Source: XYA12-FULL-58-9 sp001798605
GTDB lineage: Bacteria; Myxococcota; XYA12-FULL-58-9
Direction: 5' to 3'
DNA length: 64,000 nt
Assembly (NCBI GenBank): GCA_036736205.1
Contig: DAINMX010000002.1
Location: 16,898-80,897 of the forward strand
This document shows positions 1-8,798 of this stretch, piece by piece. A program made the position numbers and the translations under genes. Under the pieces are notes generated by a model. The model was not told the origin of the DNA. It was given only the letters and a program-made list of their open reading frames with translations, and did no database searches. The number at the start of each line of letters is the position of its first letter. Within the stretch, counting starts at the first letter, position 1.

Positions 1-1
1 C

Positions 2-808
2 ACCGATCCCAGTGGCATCGAGCCGTTGGAGTGGGTCTACTTCGATGGGCGCGACAGTTGGGATCCCGTCAATCCGAACGATCCCGGAAGAATCGCGGGG
101 TATCAGTGGGAAATCCTCGAGTACCCTCCCGGCGCGAACCCCGATGACTTCGACCTCCAAGGGATCTATTCGAGCGTCTTTGCCTTCTGGTTGCCGCTCG
201 CGGGTCACTACGAGGCCCGGTTGCGGGTGTGGAATGTCGATGGCATTGAGAGCGGCGACACCCCCGCAGCGCGTAAGGAGTTCGACGTCATTCCCGGAGA
301 CGCCATACACGTGCAGTTGGTTTGGGATAACCCCACCAACGACCAGGATTTGCACCTGACCTACCTCACCCAAGACGATCGCGTGTGCAACAAGCCGTGG
401 GATTGCTACTACGGCAACAGAAAGCCCTTGTGGTTCTCTAGCCCTGCCGGCGAAGGCCCCAATCCTTCATTGGATATCGATGACACCCAGGGCCTCGGGC
501 CCGAGAACATCAACATCGATGACCCCGAGACTGGGGTCTATCGTGTCTATGTCCACTACTTCGGCGATTTCTCCGGTGGTGCCGACACGCCGACCCGGAA
601 CACTGTACGAATCTACCTCAACGGTCGCCAAGAGGCCGAGTATCGACGCACCCTCGATAACGAAAAAGACATTTGGGCGGTTGCAGACATCACCTGGCTA
701 CCCAATGGCACCGGTTACGCCACCCCGTATCCACCGGATGCCCAAGGGCAAATCGGCGCAACCGACGTGATGACAAGTTGCACATCGCCCGGATACACAT
801 TTCCCTGA
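2..808 (+). CDS. Surface protein with C-terminal beta-sandwich (5' partial)
   Basis: This open frame runs in from the left edge, so the N-terminus is missing and no start can be assigned. The first ~90 visible residues resemble a PKD/Ig-like sandwich, with an aspartate-rich opening strand and a segment ending in LRVWNVDGIESG. A second domain follows, with VQLVWDNPTNDQDLHL and later GVYRVYVHYFGDFSG. That pattern resembles the pre-peptidase/DUF2135 (YfaP-like) beta-sandwich seen in large secreted deltaproteobacterial proteins. No membrane segment or catalytic motif is visible. It ends 20 bases before the next lipoprotein gene on the same strand, so the two are probably cotranscribed and both sit on or outside the cell surface. 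The family assignment is inference from motif shape; function is unknown. Confidence 0.7.
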   Translation, partial: TDPSGIEPLEWVYFDGRDSWDPVNPNDPGRIAGYQWEILEYPPGANPDDFDLQGIYSSVFAFWLPLAGHYEARLRVWNVDGIESGDTPAARKEFDVIPGDAIHVQLVWDNPTNDQDLHLTYLTQDDRVCNKPWDCYYGNRKPLWFSSPAGEGPNPSLDIDDTQGLGPENINIDDPETGVYRVYVHYFGDFSGGADTPTRNTVRIYLNGRQEAEYRRTLDNEKDIWAVADITWLPNGTGYATPYPPDAQGQIGATDVMTSCTSPGYTFP

Positions 809-828
809 CCAACGATCGTGAGGACCCT

Positions 829-3800
829 ATGGCAACTTTGACGCGTCTTTCTGTCGTGGCCGCACTGGCCCTGACATCCATCGCCTGTGAGCGCACTTCC
901 AAACCCCGAGACGAATGCGAAGTCAACGAGGACTGCAATGGCCAGTATTGCTTGCAGGGAGTGTGCGTCGAGTGCTCGGAGGACAAGCAGTGCGATAAGC
1001 ATCGCATATGCGCCACCAACACCTGTGAGCTCCTCGGCGCTGAGCGCGAGAATCAGGCCCAGAACGCCCACGGCAACTGGCGCGGCACCCCTGGGCAACC
1101 AGGCTACGATCCCATCGACACGTGCACCATAAATGAGGACTGTTCCTTTGGCGAGCTCTGCAACCCCTTCACCGCCGGTTGTATCCGCGCCGTCGATTTT
1201 ACCGAGACCTGCGACGACGGTACATGCTCAGAGACCGGCCCCAATGGCGAGACCCTCGCTTGCGAGCCACAGAGCGACACCTGTTATCCAGCCCCACGCT
1301 GCACCACCGACCGGAACTGCGCCGGCTACGATGAGTTCGTCTGCGACCCTGGCAGCGGGGTGTGCCAGTTCCAACAGCGAGAGTGTACACCGCCAACGGC
1401 GAGCGAAACCCAACCATGTCCCTTCTCGCCGCGGCTAACCGACGAGTGCACGGTCCCTGGGCTTTTTTGCTCGCCCTTGGGCCGCTGCGTGCAGTGCACC
1501 TGCAACCTCGATTGTGATGCCAATGGTGGCTTGCCTGTTTGTTACGCTCCCACCGGCCGTTGTGTACGTGAGGACTTCTGCACACGCGCGGGCGAGTGTA
1601 CCCCAGACAAATGTGACGGCCCGACCTGTTCCTGTGACCGACGCAACCAGATGTGCCAACCCTACTGCGATCAGGCGGACGACTGCGGCGACAACCAATA
1701 CTGCGATACACTGGACAATGTCTGTCGACCCGAGGTTGAGCGCCCTTGCCTTACGGACTCCCTCGAGGGATCACCCAACAACGACCAGAGTAGCAGCGCC
1801 GCCGACTTGCCACTGCCCGCCATGGGTGAAAGCGTCGAGATCCCCGCCGATAGCGACCACGTCCTTTCCCTGTGCGACACCGATACCTACACCGATCACG
1901 ACGACTGGTATGCCTTGGATCTTTCGGCCGGTGACGCCATCCGTATCATCGGTAGCAGCAACGATGGCCTCATAGCCGTCATGACCGCCTTTGCCGCCGA
2001 TGGATTCACCGTCCTCGACACCGGTGCCATCAATCCTATCGTTGGAGATCTATTGCACATCACCGCCGGATTTGACGCGGTCTATTGGGTGCACATCGCC
2101 TCTGGCTACGATGTCGTCGCCGGCGTGCAGTCCACAGGCACGTATCGTTTGAGTGTGACCTTAACCCGCGGCCAGAGCTGCAGCGACGCCTTCGAGGTTA
2201 ACCTTGGCCGCAACGACACCCCTGCCGTGGCCACCGTCCTCAACGACGAAACCGCAGGCATCCCCGCCGACTGCACGGGCACTCTCGGTGCTCAACAAAT
2301 GATTGAATGCAAGGACGGCGTTAACATGTGTCTCGGCGACGTCGACTACTATCTCATCAACGCGAGCGCCGGTGCCACCGTGTCCGCAACCATTGACAGT
2401 TTTAGCAACAACCTCGATCTGCACTTGTATGGTCCATTCGCTCACGGCGAGGTTCCATCCTTGTCACCACAAGCCGACTATTCCACCGGACCCGGCGTAA
2501 GCAGCGAAGCCGTCATGGCAGCGACCCGCGCCGCGGGCTCATTTCTGCTCCGGGTGAGCCGCACGAGCGGCGAGGCGAGTGTTTACAGCCTCGCCGTCGA
2601 AGTACTGGCCGGACCCGTTTGCAGCGAAGACCGCTTCGATGACGAGTCGGGTGAGTCGGGCAGCACCGGCGACCCCGCCTCCATGTCGCCATTCATCGAA
2701 GACCCCGCTAGCCTAAACGACACCCTTACCACCGCGACGTTCATTGATGTCGACCCGAGTTCGGCTGCAACACTCACGGTCGCCACGGATGAAACCACGC
2801 CTCTCACACTGTGCGGCGGGGACGTCGACTGGTTCCGACTCGGTGCCCAGGGGACCGACCGCCTCGTCAATGTCGATGCCGGCCTGCGAATCACCGGACA
2901 CCTGACGGTGTCGAGCCTCGAGGAGGGCGACAAAGTGTTCGTGAGCGTCGGCAGCTCGAGTGAAGCGATGCAGCTCGACGAAGACGACTCCACGGCGTTC
3001 ACCATCTCGGTGACAAATGGTGGCCCCCTGTACCTGCGTGTCTACGGTGCACCGACAAACATCGGCGCGGTGGCCTACACCATTGAGATTGGGACGATCG
3101 CGCCCGAGTGCGCCCCCGACAACCGCGGCGATACCACAACATTGAGTAATGACGACCCCAACGATGCCTATGCGCTCATCGCCAGTGATGGTTGGCCCAC
3201 GATCTTGGGCGACCCTGCTCACGAAGAGACCGCCTTGTCGTTGTGTACCCGCCTCGACGGCACATCGTTGGTCCGCGACATCGATTGGTACACCATCGGT
3301 GTGCCAGCGGGCTCCGAGGTCGCCGCGACCGTGCACTACGATGCCAGCGAATCGGAAGCCAACCTGACGTTGTTCGCATCCTCCGTCCTCAACGCCACAA
3401 ATCTCGACTCGCCGAACGAGATCCCCAACACCGGCCTGCTTGTCGAGAGCGTCGTCAACGGGCTCGGCACGGAGCGCGCCCGAGTCAACGCCACGGGGAC
3501 CATCTACATTCGCGTCGGCAACGAAAGCGGTTGGCCCATCTCCCATTACAGCCTCGAAGTGCGCCTGCTGCCCCTCGCTTGCACCGAGGACGAGCACGAA
3601 CCCAACCAGTCCTGGGATCCAGGCGTTGCCATGCCGTTGTCGATGGCGAGTGTAGAGCCGCCTATCGAGACCGGCACCCTCGACGAGCTCAGCATCTGCA
3701 CGGGTGCCGACCGGGATTGGTACACCGTGCCACTCGGCATTGGCGACGAGATCACCGCGACGTTGTTCTCCCATCCCACAGAGGGAGAGATCGATTTCTA

Positions 3801-4347
3801 TCTGTACCGTCCCGGCCCCGCGGGCGTACAAGATCTGAACACCTTCATTACCCACAAGGCGGTCACATCGGAGGTCACAACCCTCAACCACAAAGTCGCC
3901 GCGAGCGGCCCCGTGGGCGACTATCTCCTGCAGGTCCGCCCCGAGGGATCCGGCCCCTTTGCCAACCGTTACGCCCTCGAAACCCGTGTCGCCCGCGAGT
4001 GCATCGATGACAGCTTTGAGGATTTCTCCCTCCTCGTGCTCGGTAACCACTACCCGGAGCTGCAATTGTGTGGGGACGAGGATTGGTTCACCTTCGTCCC
4101 AAACGGCGCCGGGGATGTCACCGTCTGCGCCCTCTTCTCCCACGCCGCGGGCAACATCGATCTGTTTGTCTACGACGAACTCGACCCGCCATCAATTATC
4201 CGTGGTGCGCAGAGCCTGACCGATGATGAGCGCGCCTCTTTCCAGGCTGTGGCAGACGTGAGCTACTACGTCCGCGTGTTCACGCCGACCCCGGTCAACA
4301 CCGCCTACGAGCTGCATGTGCTGTGGGGCGACGTCCCCTGCCCATAA
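829..4347 (+). CDS. Large lipoprotein, Cys-rich (Dickkopf-like) with six PPC-type domains
   Basis: About 1,172 residues. The ATG at 829 is chosen because GAGGA lies 6 bases upstream and translation then begins with a lipoprotein signal ending in LTSIAC (Cys20). The open frame extends further upstream but without a signal peptide. Residues ~25-310 hold many cysteine clusters of the C-x5-DC-x3-C type, similar to Dickkopf N-terminal repeats in myxobacterial surface proteins. The rest holds about six pre-peptidase C-terminal (PPC) like domains, each marked by a D-x-DWY/F motif (for example DDWYALDLSAGD, DIDWYTIGVPAG, DEDWFTFVPNG). PPC domains usually accompany secreted enzymes, but no catalytic domain is visible here, so it is probably a structural or binding surface protein. 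It directly follows another surface protein gene. Confidence 0.8.
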   Translation: MATLTRLSVVAALALTSIACERTSKPRDECEVNEDCNGQYCLQGVCVECSEDKQCDKHRICATNTCELLGAERENQAQNAHGNWRGTPGQPGYDPIDTCTINEDCSFGELCNPFTAGCIRAVDFTETCDDGTCSETGPNGETLACEPQSDTCYPAPRCTTDRNCAGYDEFVCDPGSGVCQFQQRECTPPTASETQPCPFSPRLTDECTVPGLFCSPLGRCVQCTCNLDCDANGGLPVCYAPTGRCVREDFCTRAGECTPDKCDGPTCSCDRRNQMCQPYCDQADDCGDNQYCDTLDNVCRPEVERPCLTDSLEGSPNNDQSSSAADLPLPAMGESVEIPADSDHVLSLCDTDTYTDHDDWYALDLSAGDAIRIIGSSNDGLIAVMTAFAADGFTVLDTGAINPIVGDLLHITAGFDAVYWVHIASGYDVVAGVQSTGTYRLSVTLTRGQSCSDAFEVNLGRNDTPAVATVLNDETAGIPADCTGTLGAQQMIECKDGVNMCLGDVDYYLINASAGATVSATIDSFSNNLDLHLYGPFAHGEVPSLSPQADYSTGPGVSSEAVMAATRAAGSFLLRVSRTSGEASVYSLAVEVLAGPVCSEDRFDDESGESGSTGDPASMSPFIEDPASLNDTLTTATFIDVDPSSAATLTVATDETTPLTLCGGDVDWFRLGAQGTDRLVNVDAGLRITGHLTVSSLEEGDKVFVSVGSSSEAMQLDEDDSTAFTISVTNGGPLYLRVYGAPTNIGAVAYTIEIGTIAPECAPDNRGDTTTLSNDDPNDAYALIASDGWPTILGDPAHEETALSLCTRLDGTSLVRDIDWYTIGVPAGSEVAATVHYDASESEANLTLFASSVLNATNLDSPNEIPNTGLLVESVVNGLGTERARVNATGTIYIRVGNESGWPISHYSLEVRLLPLACTEDEHEPNQSWDPGVAMPLSMASVEPPIETGTLDELSICTGADRDWYTVPLGIGDEITATLFSHPTEGEIDFYLYRPGPAGVQDLNTFITHKAVTSEVTTLNHKVAASGPVGDYLLQVRPEGSGPFANRYALETRVARECIDDSFEDFSLLVLGNHYPELQLCGDEDWFTFVPNGAGDVTVCALFSHAAGNIDLFVYDELDPPSIIRGAQSLTDDERASFQAVADVSYYVRVFTPTPVNTAYELHVLWGDVPCP

Positions 4348-4573
4348 CCCAAGGCAATGGCCTGCATGAGAGCGTGGCGAAGTTGTTTGGATCGAATCTC
4401 CCAGATTGCCCATGTCTCTCTCCGGGAATAGGCAAATCACATCTCGGACACAGGAACCCTCGTCCGCCCCATCATTGCGACACAGGGCAACCCTATTTTG
4501 ATAACCGGATTGACCAGATTGATCGATGCCTGTTGCCCGTATGCGGCACGCCGTCCTATAGTCTCACCGACTC
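4348..4573. other. Intergenic gap before ftsE
   Basis: This 226-base gap separates the surface lipoprotein gene from the ftsE operon. Apart from the candidate promoter listed separately, I see no gene, no RNA fold and no clear hairpin terminator in it. A small frame crosses the gap but has no ribosome site and overlaps the end of the lipoprotein gene. Confidence 0.5.
4533..4562 (+). promoter_or_regulatory. Candidate sigma-70 promoter of the ftsE operon
   Basis: TTGCCC at 4533-4538 and TATAGT at 4557-4562 are separated by 18 bases. Transcription would start about 7 bases after the -10 box, only a few bases before the ftsE ATG at 4574. No Shine-Dalgarno sequence lies between, so the message may be nearly leaderless. 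The assignment rests on box similarity only. Confidence 0.4.
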
Positions 4574-5230
4574 ATGATTCAATTGTTCCATGTCTACAAG
4601 ACCTTCAGTGGCGACCAGCAAGCGTTGGTGGACATTACGATGGAGATCGAGAAAGGTGAGTTCGTGTACCTTGCCGGTGCATCTGGAGCGGGTAAATCAA
4701 CGCTGCTCAAACTGATGTTCTGCGCTCTGCGTCCCACTCGCGGTCAGCTGCTGGTCAACGGTCGCAATGTCGCCCGATTGGGAACCAAGGCCATTGCCTA
4801 CCTGCGACGTAACATTGGCGTGGTCTTCCAAGACTTCAAGCTGCTCCCTCGCCTCACGGTGGAAGAGAACGTGGCCATCGCCCGCGAGATCACCGGAGCT
4901 CCCCGTCGGGATATTCGCAGACAGACGTACTCGATTCTCAAAGAGGTGGGGCTCGCGCACAAACTGCATCAGCTACCACCCCGACTTTCTGGTGGAGAGC
5001 AACAACGGGTAGCCATCGCTCGAGCTCTCGTCAATGAGCCACAGATCCTCCTCGCTGACGAACCCACGGGCAACCTCGATGAGGAACGTTCCGCAGAGAT
5101 CATGGGCCTGCTGGAACAGGCAAACAATCGCGGTACAACTGTCGTCGTCGCCACCCACGATCGCAACCTTCTCGAGTCGGCGAATCGGCGAGTCATCACC
5201 CTGGAAGATGGCCGCGTGGCGGAACGATGA
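4574..5230 (+). CDS. ftsE: Cell division ATP-binding protein FtsE
   Basis: A 218-residue ABC ATPase, the usual FtsE length. Walker A is GASGAGKST at residues 35-43, Q-loop Gln86, signature LSGGEQ at 138-143, Walker B ILLADE at 158-163 and switch His195. FtsE energises FtsX, which controls periplasmic peptidoglycan hydrolases during septation. The gene overlaps ftsX by ATGA, and the next genes encode an EnvC-like activator and an S41 protease, matching a known division cluster. No ribosome site precedes the ATG and a -10-like box lies 11 bases upstream, so translation may begin on a leaderless transcript. Confidence 0.95.
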   Translation: MIQLFHVYKTFSGDQQALVDITMEIEKGEFVYLAGASGAGKSTLLKLMFCALRPTRGQLLVNGRNVARLGTKAIAYLRRNIGVVFQDFKLLPRLTVEENVAIAREITGAPRRDIRRQTYSILKEVGLAHKLHQLPPRLSGGEQQRVAIARALVNEPQILLADEPTGNLDEERSAEIMGLLEQANNRGTTVVVATHDRNLLESANRRVITLEDGRVAER

Positions 5231-6132
5231 TGCGGCGGCTTTTCTACTTCGCGGGCAAAGGTTTCCGATCTGTCCGGGATTCTCCCGGAATCAGCCTCCT
5301 CACTGCCGGAACCGTCGGGGCCACTCTATTCGTCGCGGGACTGTACGTGATGGCACTGCAGAACCTGGAAGGATTGGCGCTCATCTGGGGCCGGACAGCA
5401 ACATTGACCGCCTACATCGACGACGCCGTTCCTCCAGAAGGTCGCGAACCTTTGCGGGCCAGACTCGAAGCATTCGAACAAGTCGAGCATGCAGTTCTCG
5501 TCAGCCCGATCGAGGCGCTGGAGCGCTTCAAAGCACGAGGGGCGTCTGCGGCTGCCCTCGTTGAGGGCGTCTCGGAAGAGATTCTACCCGCCTCCATTGA
5601 GCTTCAACTCGAAGGCGGGTTCGCGGATCTCACCGCCGTCGAAAAGCTCGCCTTGCAGACTCGCGAATTGCCAGGAGTAACAGACGTCGACTACGGGCAG
5701 CAGGAGCTAGAACGCCTGCAAACCCTCCTCGATCTGTTGCGAATGGGGGGACTCATTGCTGGAATCCTCATCGCGATTGCGACCGCGTTCATCGTCTCCA
5801 ACACCATTCGCCTCACGGTATATGCTCGTCGCGACGAGATCATCATTCTGCGACTCGTCGGTGCCACCAACGGCTTCATTCGCACACCTTATCTTTTCGA
5901 AGGTCTGATCTGGGGACTTGCTGGTGGGGGCGCGTCTGCGTTGATGATGTGGCTCGCGGATGTTAGTCTTGCTCCGCAGATCAGCATTGCAGTCGCCAAT
6001 GTCGTTGGCGGTCTCAATATTCATCTTTTCAATCTCGAGGTTGCGGGAATTCTAGTTGTTGCGGGCGTGTTCCTCGGTGTGTTTGGCAGCGGCCTGGCGG
6101 TTGGACGGTTCATTGACCAGGAGACCTCGTGA
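5227..6132 (+). CDS. ftsX: Cell division protein FtsX (permease-like)
   Basis: A 301-residue inner-membrane protein that starts inside the ftsE stop (ATGA overlap), which implies translational coupling. It has the FtsX layout: a cytoplasmic N-terminus, a first membrane helix around residues 21-43, an external domain of roughly 120 residues, then three C-terminal helices around 175-200, 220-245 and 270-295. The helix-proximal VYARRDEIIILRLVGAT motif at ~198-214 is typical of the family. FtsX transmits the ATPase cycle of FtsE across the membrane to a coiled-coil activator such as EnvC, whose likely counterpart is the next gene. It is encoded with its functional partners on both sides. Confidence 0.93.
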   Translation: MMRRLFYFAGKGFRSVRDSPGISLLTAGTVGATLFVAGLYVMALQNLEGLALIWGRTATLTAYIDDAVPPEGREPLRARLEAFEQVEHAVLVSPIEALERFKARGASAAALVEGVSEEILPASIELQLEGGFADLTAVEKLALQTRELPGVTDVDYGQQELERLQTLLDLLRMGGLIAGILIAIATAFIVSNTIRLTVYARRDEIIILRLVGATNGFIRTPYLFEGLIWGLAGGGASALMMWLADVSLAPQISIAVANVVGGLNIHLFNLEVAGILVVAGVFLGVFGSGLAVGRFIDQETS

Positions 6133-7145
6133 CTCTCTGGCTCCTCATTCTCATCGCGGCGACGTCAAACGAGCGCTCTATCATGGGGGAGCTTGAGCAC
6201 ATCGACAGGACCCTTGCGAAGGCCGAGACCCGCTTGGCAGAGATTGCCGCAGAGCACGGCGGCGCCGAGAAAGAACTCGCTCATCTCGAAGCCGAGCTCG
6301 CCTCGACACGACTGCGAAAAGGCGAGGCCTTGGAACAATTTCGCCGAAGAGTACGTGCTCTCGCTCGCATGCCCGCGGGTGCCCGGCTCGCTCTGTTGGG
6401 CGGTTCTCGCTCATTGTCTGACTATCTGGAAACCACCCGAGTGCTCCGCTGGGTCGCGACTCACGATCGGGATCTGCACCAACACTACATCACGGAGGCC
6501 AACAAGCTACAGAACCTCGAGACCGCCATGCGGCGCAGACGGGACCGCCTGCAGACGCTCGAGGACGAACAACGCACAGCGCGGGATCTCCTCGCAGCCC
6601 AACGCCAACAACGTTTTGCGCTGGCCGAATCCATCATCAACCGCCATGACATAGCCGCGCGCGTGGCCGTGGAGAAGACCAAAGCCGGTCGCGAACTCGC
6701 ACAATTGGTGCGCAAGCTCAATCCTGCAGGTACGCAAAGTGGAAATTTCGCAAACAACAAGAGACGCTTTCCCTGGCCGGCCGCAGGTCTCGTTGACGTG
6801 GGCTTTGGCCAAGTCGTCGACCATGGCAGCGGCTCAACCACCACTCACAACGGTCTCGACATCCGCGCCGCTGCGGGGGCACAGGTGCAAGCGATAGCCA
6901 AGGGGCGGGTGGTCTTTGCCGATTGGTTGCGTGGTTACGGCAGAGTCGTCATCATCGACCACGGCAATAAATACCATACTCTCTGTGCCCACTTGGCAGA
7001 AATCACCGTTGCCACTGGCGACGTGGTCGAAACCAGCACGCCTATCGGAACTGTGGGGGACACCGGTTCGCTTCGAGGAACTGTTCTCTACTTCGAAATT
7101 CGCCACGGCGGAACACCCATCAATCCATCCGAGTGGCTGCGGTAA
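6129..7145 (+). CDS. EnvC-like murein hydrolase activator, degenerate M23 domain
   Basis: 338 residues starting at GTG 6129, which overlaps the ftsX stop by four bases. A short hydrophobic signal sequence (about residues 1-13) is followed by a long coiled coil to about residue 200 and a LytM/M23 domain at the C-terminus. The first zinc motif is kept (His240 and Asp244 in HNGLDI). The final H-x-H motif of active M23 enzymes is replaced by VLYFEI, with Tyr321 where a zinc-binding His is expected. E. coli EnvC shows the same LYFEI substitution and activates amidases instead of cutting peptidoglycan itself, so the same non-catalytic role is inferred here. It acts in the periplasm under FtsEX control. 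Confidence 0.88.
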   Translation: MTLWLLILIAATSNERSIMGELEHIDRTLAKAETRLAEIAAEHGGAEKELAHLEAELASTRLRKGEALEQFRRRVRALARMPAGARLALLGGSRSLSDYLETTRVLRWVATHDRDLHQHYITEANKLQNLETAMRRRRDRLQTLEDEQRTARDLLAAQRQQRFALAESIINRHDIAARVAVEKTKAGRELAQLVRKLNPAGTQSGNFANNKRRFPWPAAGLVDVGFGQVVDHGSGSTTTHNGLDIRAAAGAQVQAIAKGRVVFADWLRGYGRVVIIDHGNKYHTLCAHLAEITVATGDVVETSTPIGTVGDTGSLRGTVLYFEIRHGGTPINPSEWLR

Positions 7146-7161
7146 ACAATGGGAGCATAGG

Positions 7162-8295
7162 ATGAAAGCTGTTTGGCGGGCGTTCCACAAGGGAGGGTGG
7201 CTTGTCGCCGGGTTGGTTTTGGGCAGCACCATCTCAACCGCGGTGGCCAATGACCGGGTGGAGACCCTGTATCGCAAGTTAGAAGTGCTCGCGGAGGTTT
7301 TGGGTCAAATCGAAAACCACTACGTCGACTCGATATCCCCACAAGATCTCGTTTATGGTGCCGCGCGCGGCGCTGTGGCGGAGCTCGACGACCACTCCGC
7401 ATTCTTTACACCTGAAGAATACCGCGAGCTCATTGACGTCACCGAAGGTGAGTACGCGGGAATCGGCGTCGAGTTGTCCACCCGTGACAATGCCATCGAG
7501 GTTGTCGCCGTCTTCGACGGCTCTCCCGCACAGCGAGCAGGGATGCAAGTCGGCTCCAGAATCCTGCGTGTTGATGACGAGACCTTTGATGGCCGAAACA
7601 TTGAGGCCGTTCACGCAAGCCTGCGCGGAGCGCCGGGAACCAAGGTAGTGCTCACCGTCCTCGCCCCTGATCGAGACGACCCCTGGACTTTTACCCTCGT
7701 TCGTCGCTGGATTCGAGTCGCCCCCATTGAAGCACGCCCTGTGCTCCCTGGCGTGGAGTACGTTCACATCAAGAGTTTTGCCCGGCGGATCGCCACCGAT
7801 CTGGACGCGCAACTCGCGCGACGGCCCCCCAAGAGTGGCCTTGTCATCGACCTGCGCGGGAACCCCGGTGGCCTGTTCGACGAGGCCATTGCCGTGAGTG
7901 ACCTCTTCCTCAGTGAAGGGCCGATTGTCTCCGTCACGGGCAAGAGCGGTCGCGTTATCGAGCAACATGCCGCCCACGAACGTGGGACTCAGCCCAACTA
8001 TCCCATCGCCATACTCATCGACAACGGCAGCGCCTCAGCCGCTGAGATCGTCGCAGGTGCCTTGCACGACCGCGGTCGCGCTCGCCTATTCGGTGAACGC
8101 TCATACGGGAAAGGCTCGGTCCAAAGCATTCTCGACCTCTCGGACGGCTCAGGGCTCAAGCTCACCGTCGCCAGATATTTCACTCCATCGGGCCAGCAGA
8201 TCGATAGCAAGGGTATCGAACCTGACGATGCTGTACCTGCGCAGCAGAACTCCGATACCGTCCTCGACGCTGCCCTCGACTGGCTCTCTGACTGA
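7162..8295 (+). CDS. ctpA: S41 carboxy-terminal processing protease with PDZ domain
   Basis: 377 residues from ATG 7162, chosen because a signal-anchor-like hydrophobic stretch (residues ~12-29) follows it and GGAG lies 8 bases upstream. A PDZ domain spans roughly residues 95-180. The S41 domain shows LRGNPGG and the catalytic pair Ser292 (in NGSASAAE) and Lys317 (in SYGKGSVQ), spaced 25 residues apart as in Prc and CtpA. These periplasmic enzymes trim or degrade proteins, often peptidoglycan hydrolases. Its place 16 bases after ftsEX and the EnvC-like gene suggests it limits the same cell-splitting machinery. The symbol is given by family similarity. Confidence 0.92.
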   Translation: MKAVWRAFHKGGWLVAGLVLGSTISTAVANDRVETLYRKLEVLAEVLGQIENHYVDSISPQDLVYGAARGAVAELDDHSAFFTPEEYRELIDVTEGEYAGIGVELSTRDNAIEVVAVFDGSPAQRAGMQVGSRILRVDDETFDGRNIEAVHASLRGAPGTKVVLTVLAPDRDDPWTFTLVRRWIRVAPIEARPVLPGVEYVHIKSFARRIATDLDAQLARRPPKSGLVIDLRGNPGGLFDEAIAVSDLFLSEGPIVSVTGKSGRVIEQHAAHERGTQPNYPIAILIDNGSASAAEIVAGALHDRGRARLFGERSYGKGSVQSILDLSDGSGLKLTVARYFTPSGQQIDSKGIEPDDAVPAQQNSDTVLDAALDWLSD

Positions 8296-8300
8296 AGCGC

Positions 8301-8327
8301 CGATCAGTTTGTTCTGAAAACTGATCG
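8301..8327. terminator. Perfect hairpin between convergent genes
   Basis: CGATCAGTTT at 8301-8310 pairs perfectly with AAACTGATCG at 8318-8327 across a 7-base loop. It begins 5 bases after the ctpA stop and overlaps the last codons of the convergent lipoprotein gene. No run of T follows on the plus strand, so it would be a non-canonical, possibly bidirectional terminator. The structure is seen directly; the role is inferred. Confidence 0.55.
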
Positions 8328-8747
8328 CCTGTCGCTCGGCAAATCCCCCACTGCATCGTCTGCAGCCTCGACGCCACCATTGACCTGATAGAGATAGCAA
8401 GCGTTGGACAACAAAGACGACGTCGCCGTTACTCGCGCTTGCATGCCACTTGGCTCAAAGATCACGTTCGCCTGAGCTGTTGCGGTACACCCGGCTTCGT
8501 TAGGGGTGAGGCAGGACGGACTGGGCGAGCCGAGACAAGTGAGGCTGATCTCCCTGGCGGCTGCACTCGGATCAGCAACCTCATGGCTGAACGCCAACAA
8601 ACCCTGCACATCTACCGAAATGGCCACGGAGCCGTTCGGCGGATAGAAGTCGACTGACATAACCTCGGGAACAGTTATGTCGGGCTCGCCACAGGCGACT
8701 CCCAGCGCCATTAATATAACAACGCAGCTCAGGGATCGTTTTGCCAT
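8304..8747 (-). CDS. Small lipoprotein with Ig-like (Big_5-type) domain
   Basis: 147 residues. The N-terminus is a lipoprotein signal ending in LGVAC (Cys19). The remaining ~125 residues look like one bacterial Ig-like domain: the opening VMSVDFYPPNGSVAISVDVQ and an FSHEV strand resemble Big_5 domains, where a phrase about proline and a variable loop precedes a long beta strand. Four further cysteines suggest disulfides. The upstream neighbour on the same strand, 51 bases away, is a TPR lipoprotein, so the two may form a pair at the outer membrane. Its 3' end lies within the hairpin shared with ctpA. No enzymatic motif is visible. Confidence 0.75.
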   Translation of the reverse strand: MAKRSLSCVVILMALGVACGEPDITVPEVMSVDFYPPNGSVAISVDVQGLLAFSHEVADPSAAAREISLTCLGSPSPSCLTPNEAGCTATAQANVIFEPSGMQARVTATSSLLSNACYLYQVNGGVEAADDAVGDLPSDRRSVFRTN

Positions 8748-8798
8748 AGCTGGTAGATATCCTCCGCCGCCACTGTGTTCAAGATGATTGTCGATCTC

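Noticed and set aside
2713..4143. Long open frame (476 codons) on the minus strand
   Set aside because: It lies wholly antisense to the PPC lipoprotein, whose motifs are clear; the frame is open because of GC-rich codon use. No ribosome site or recognised domain.
4381..4420. Possible tRNA-like TTCGAATC-type segment
   Set aside because: No acceptor stem, anticodon arm or CCA end can be folded around it.
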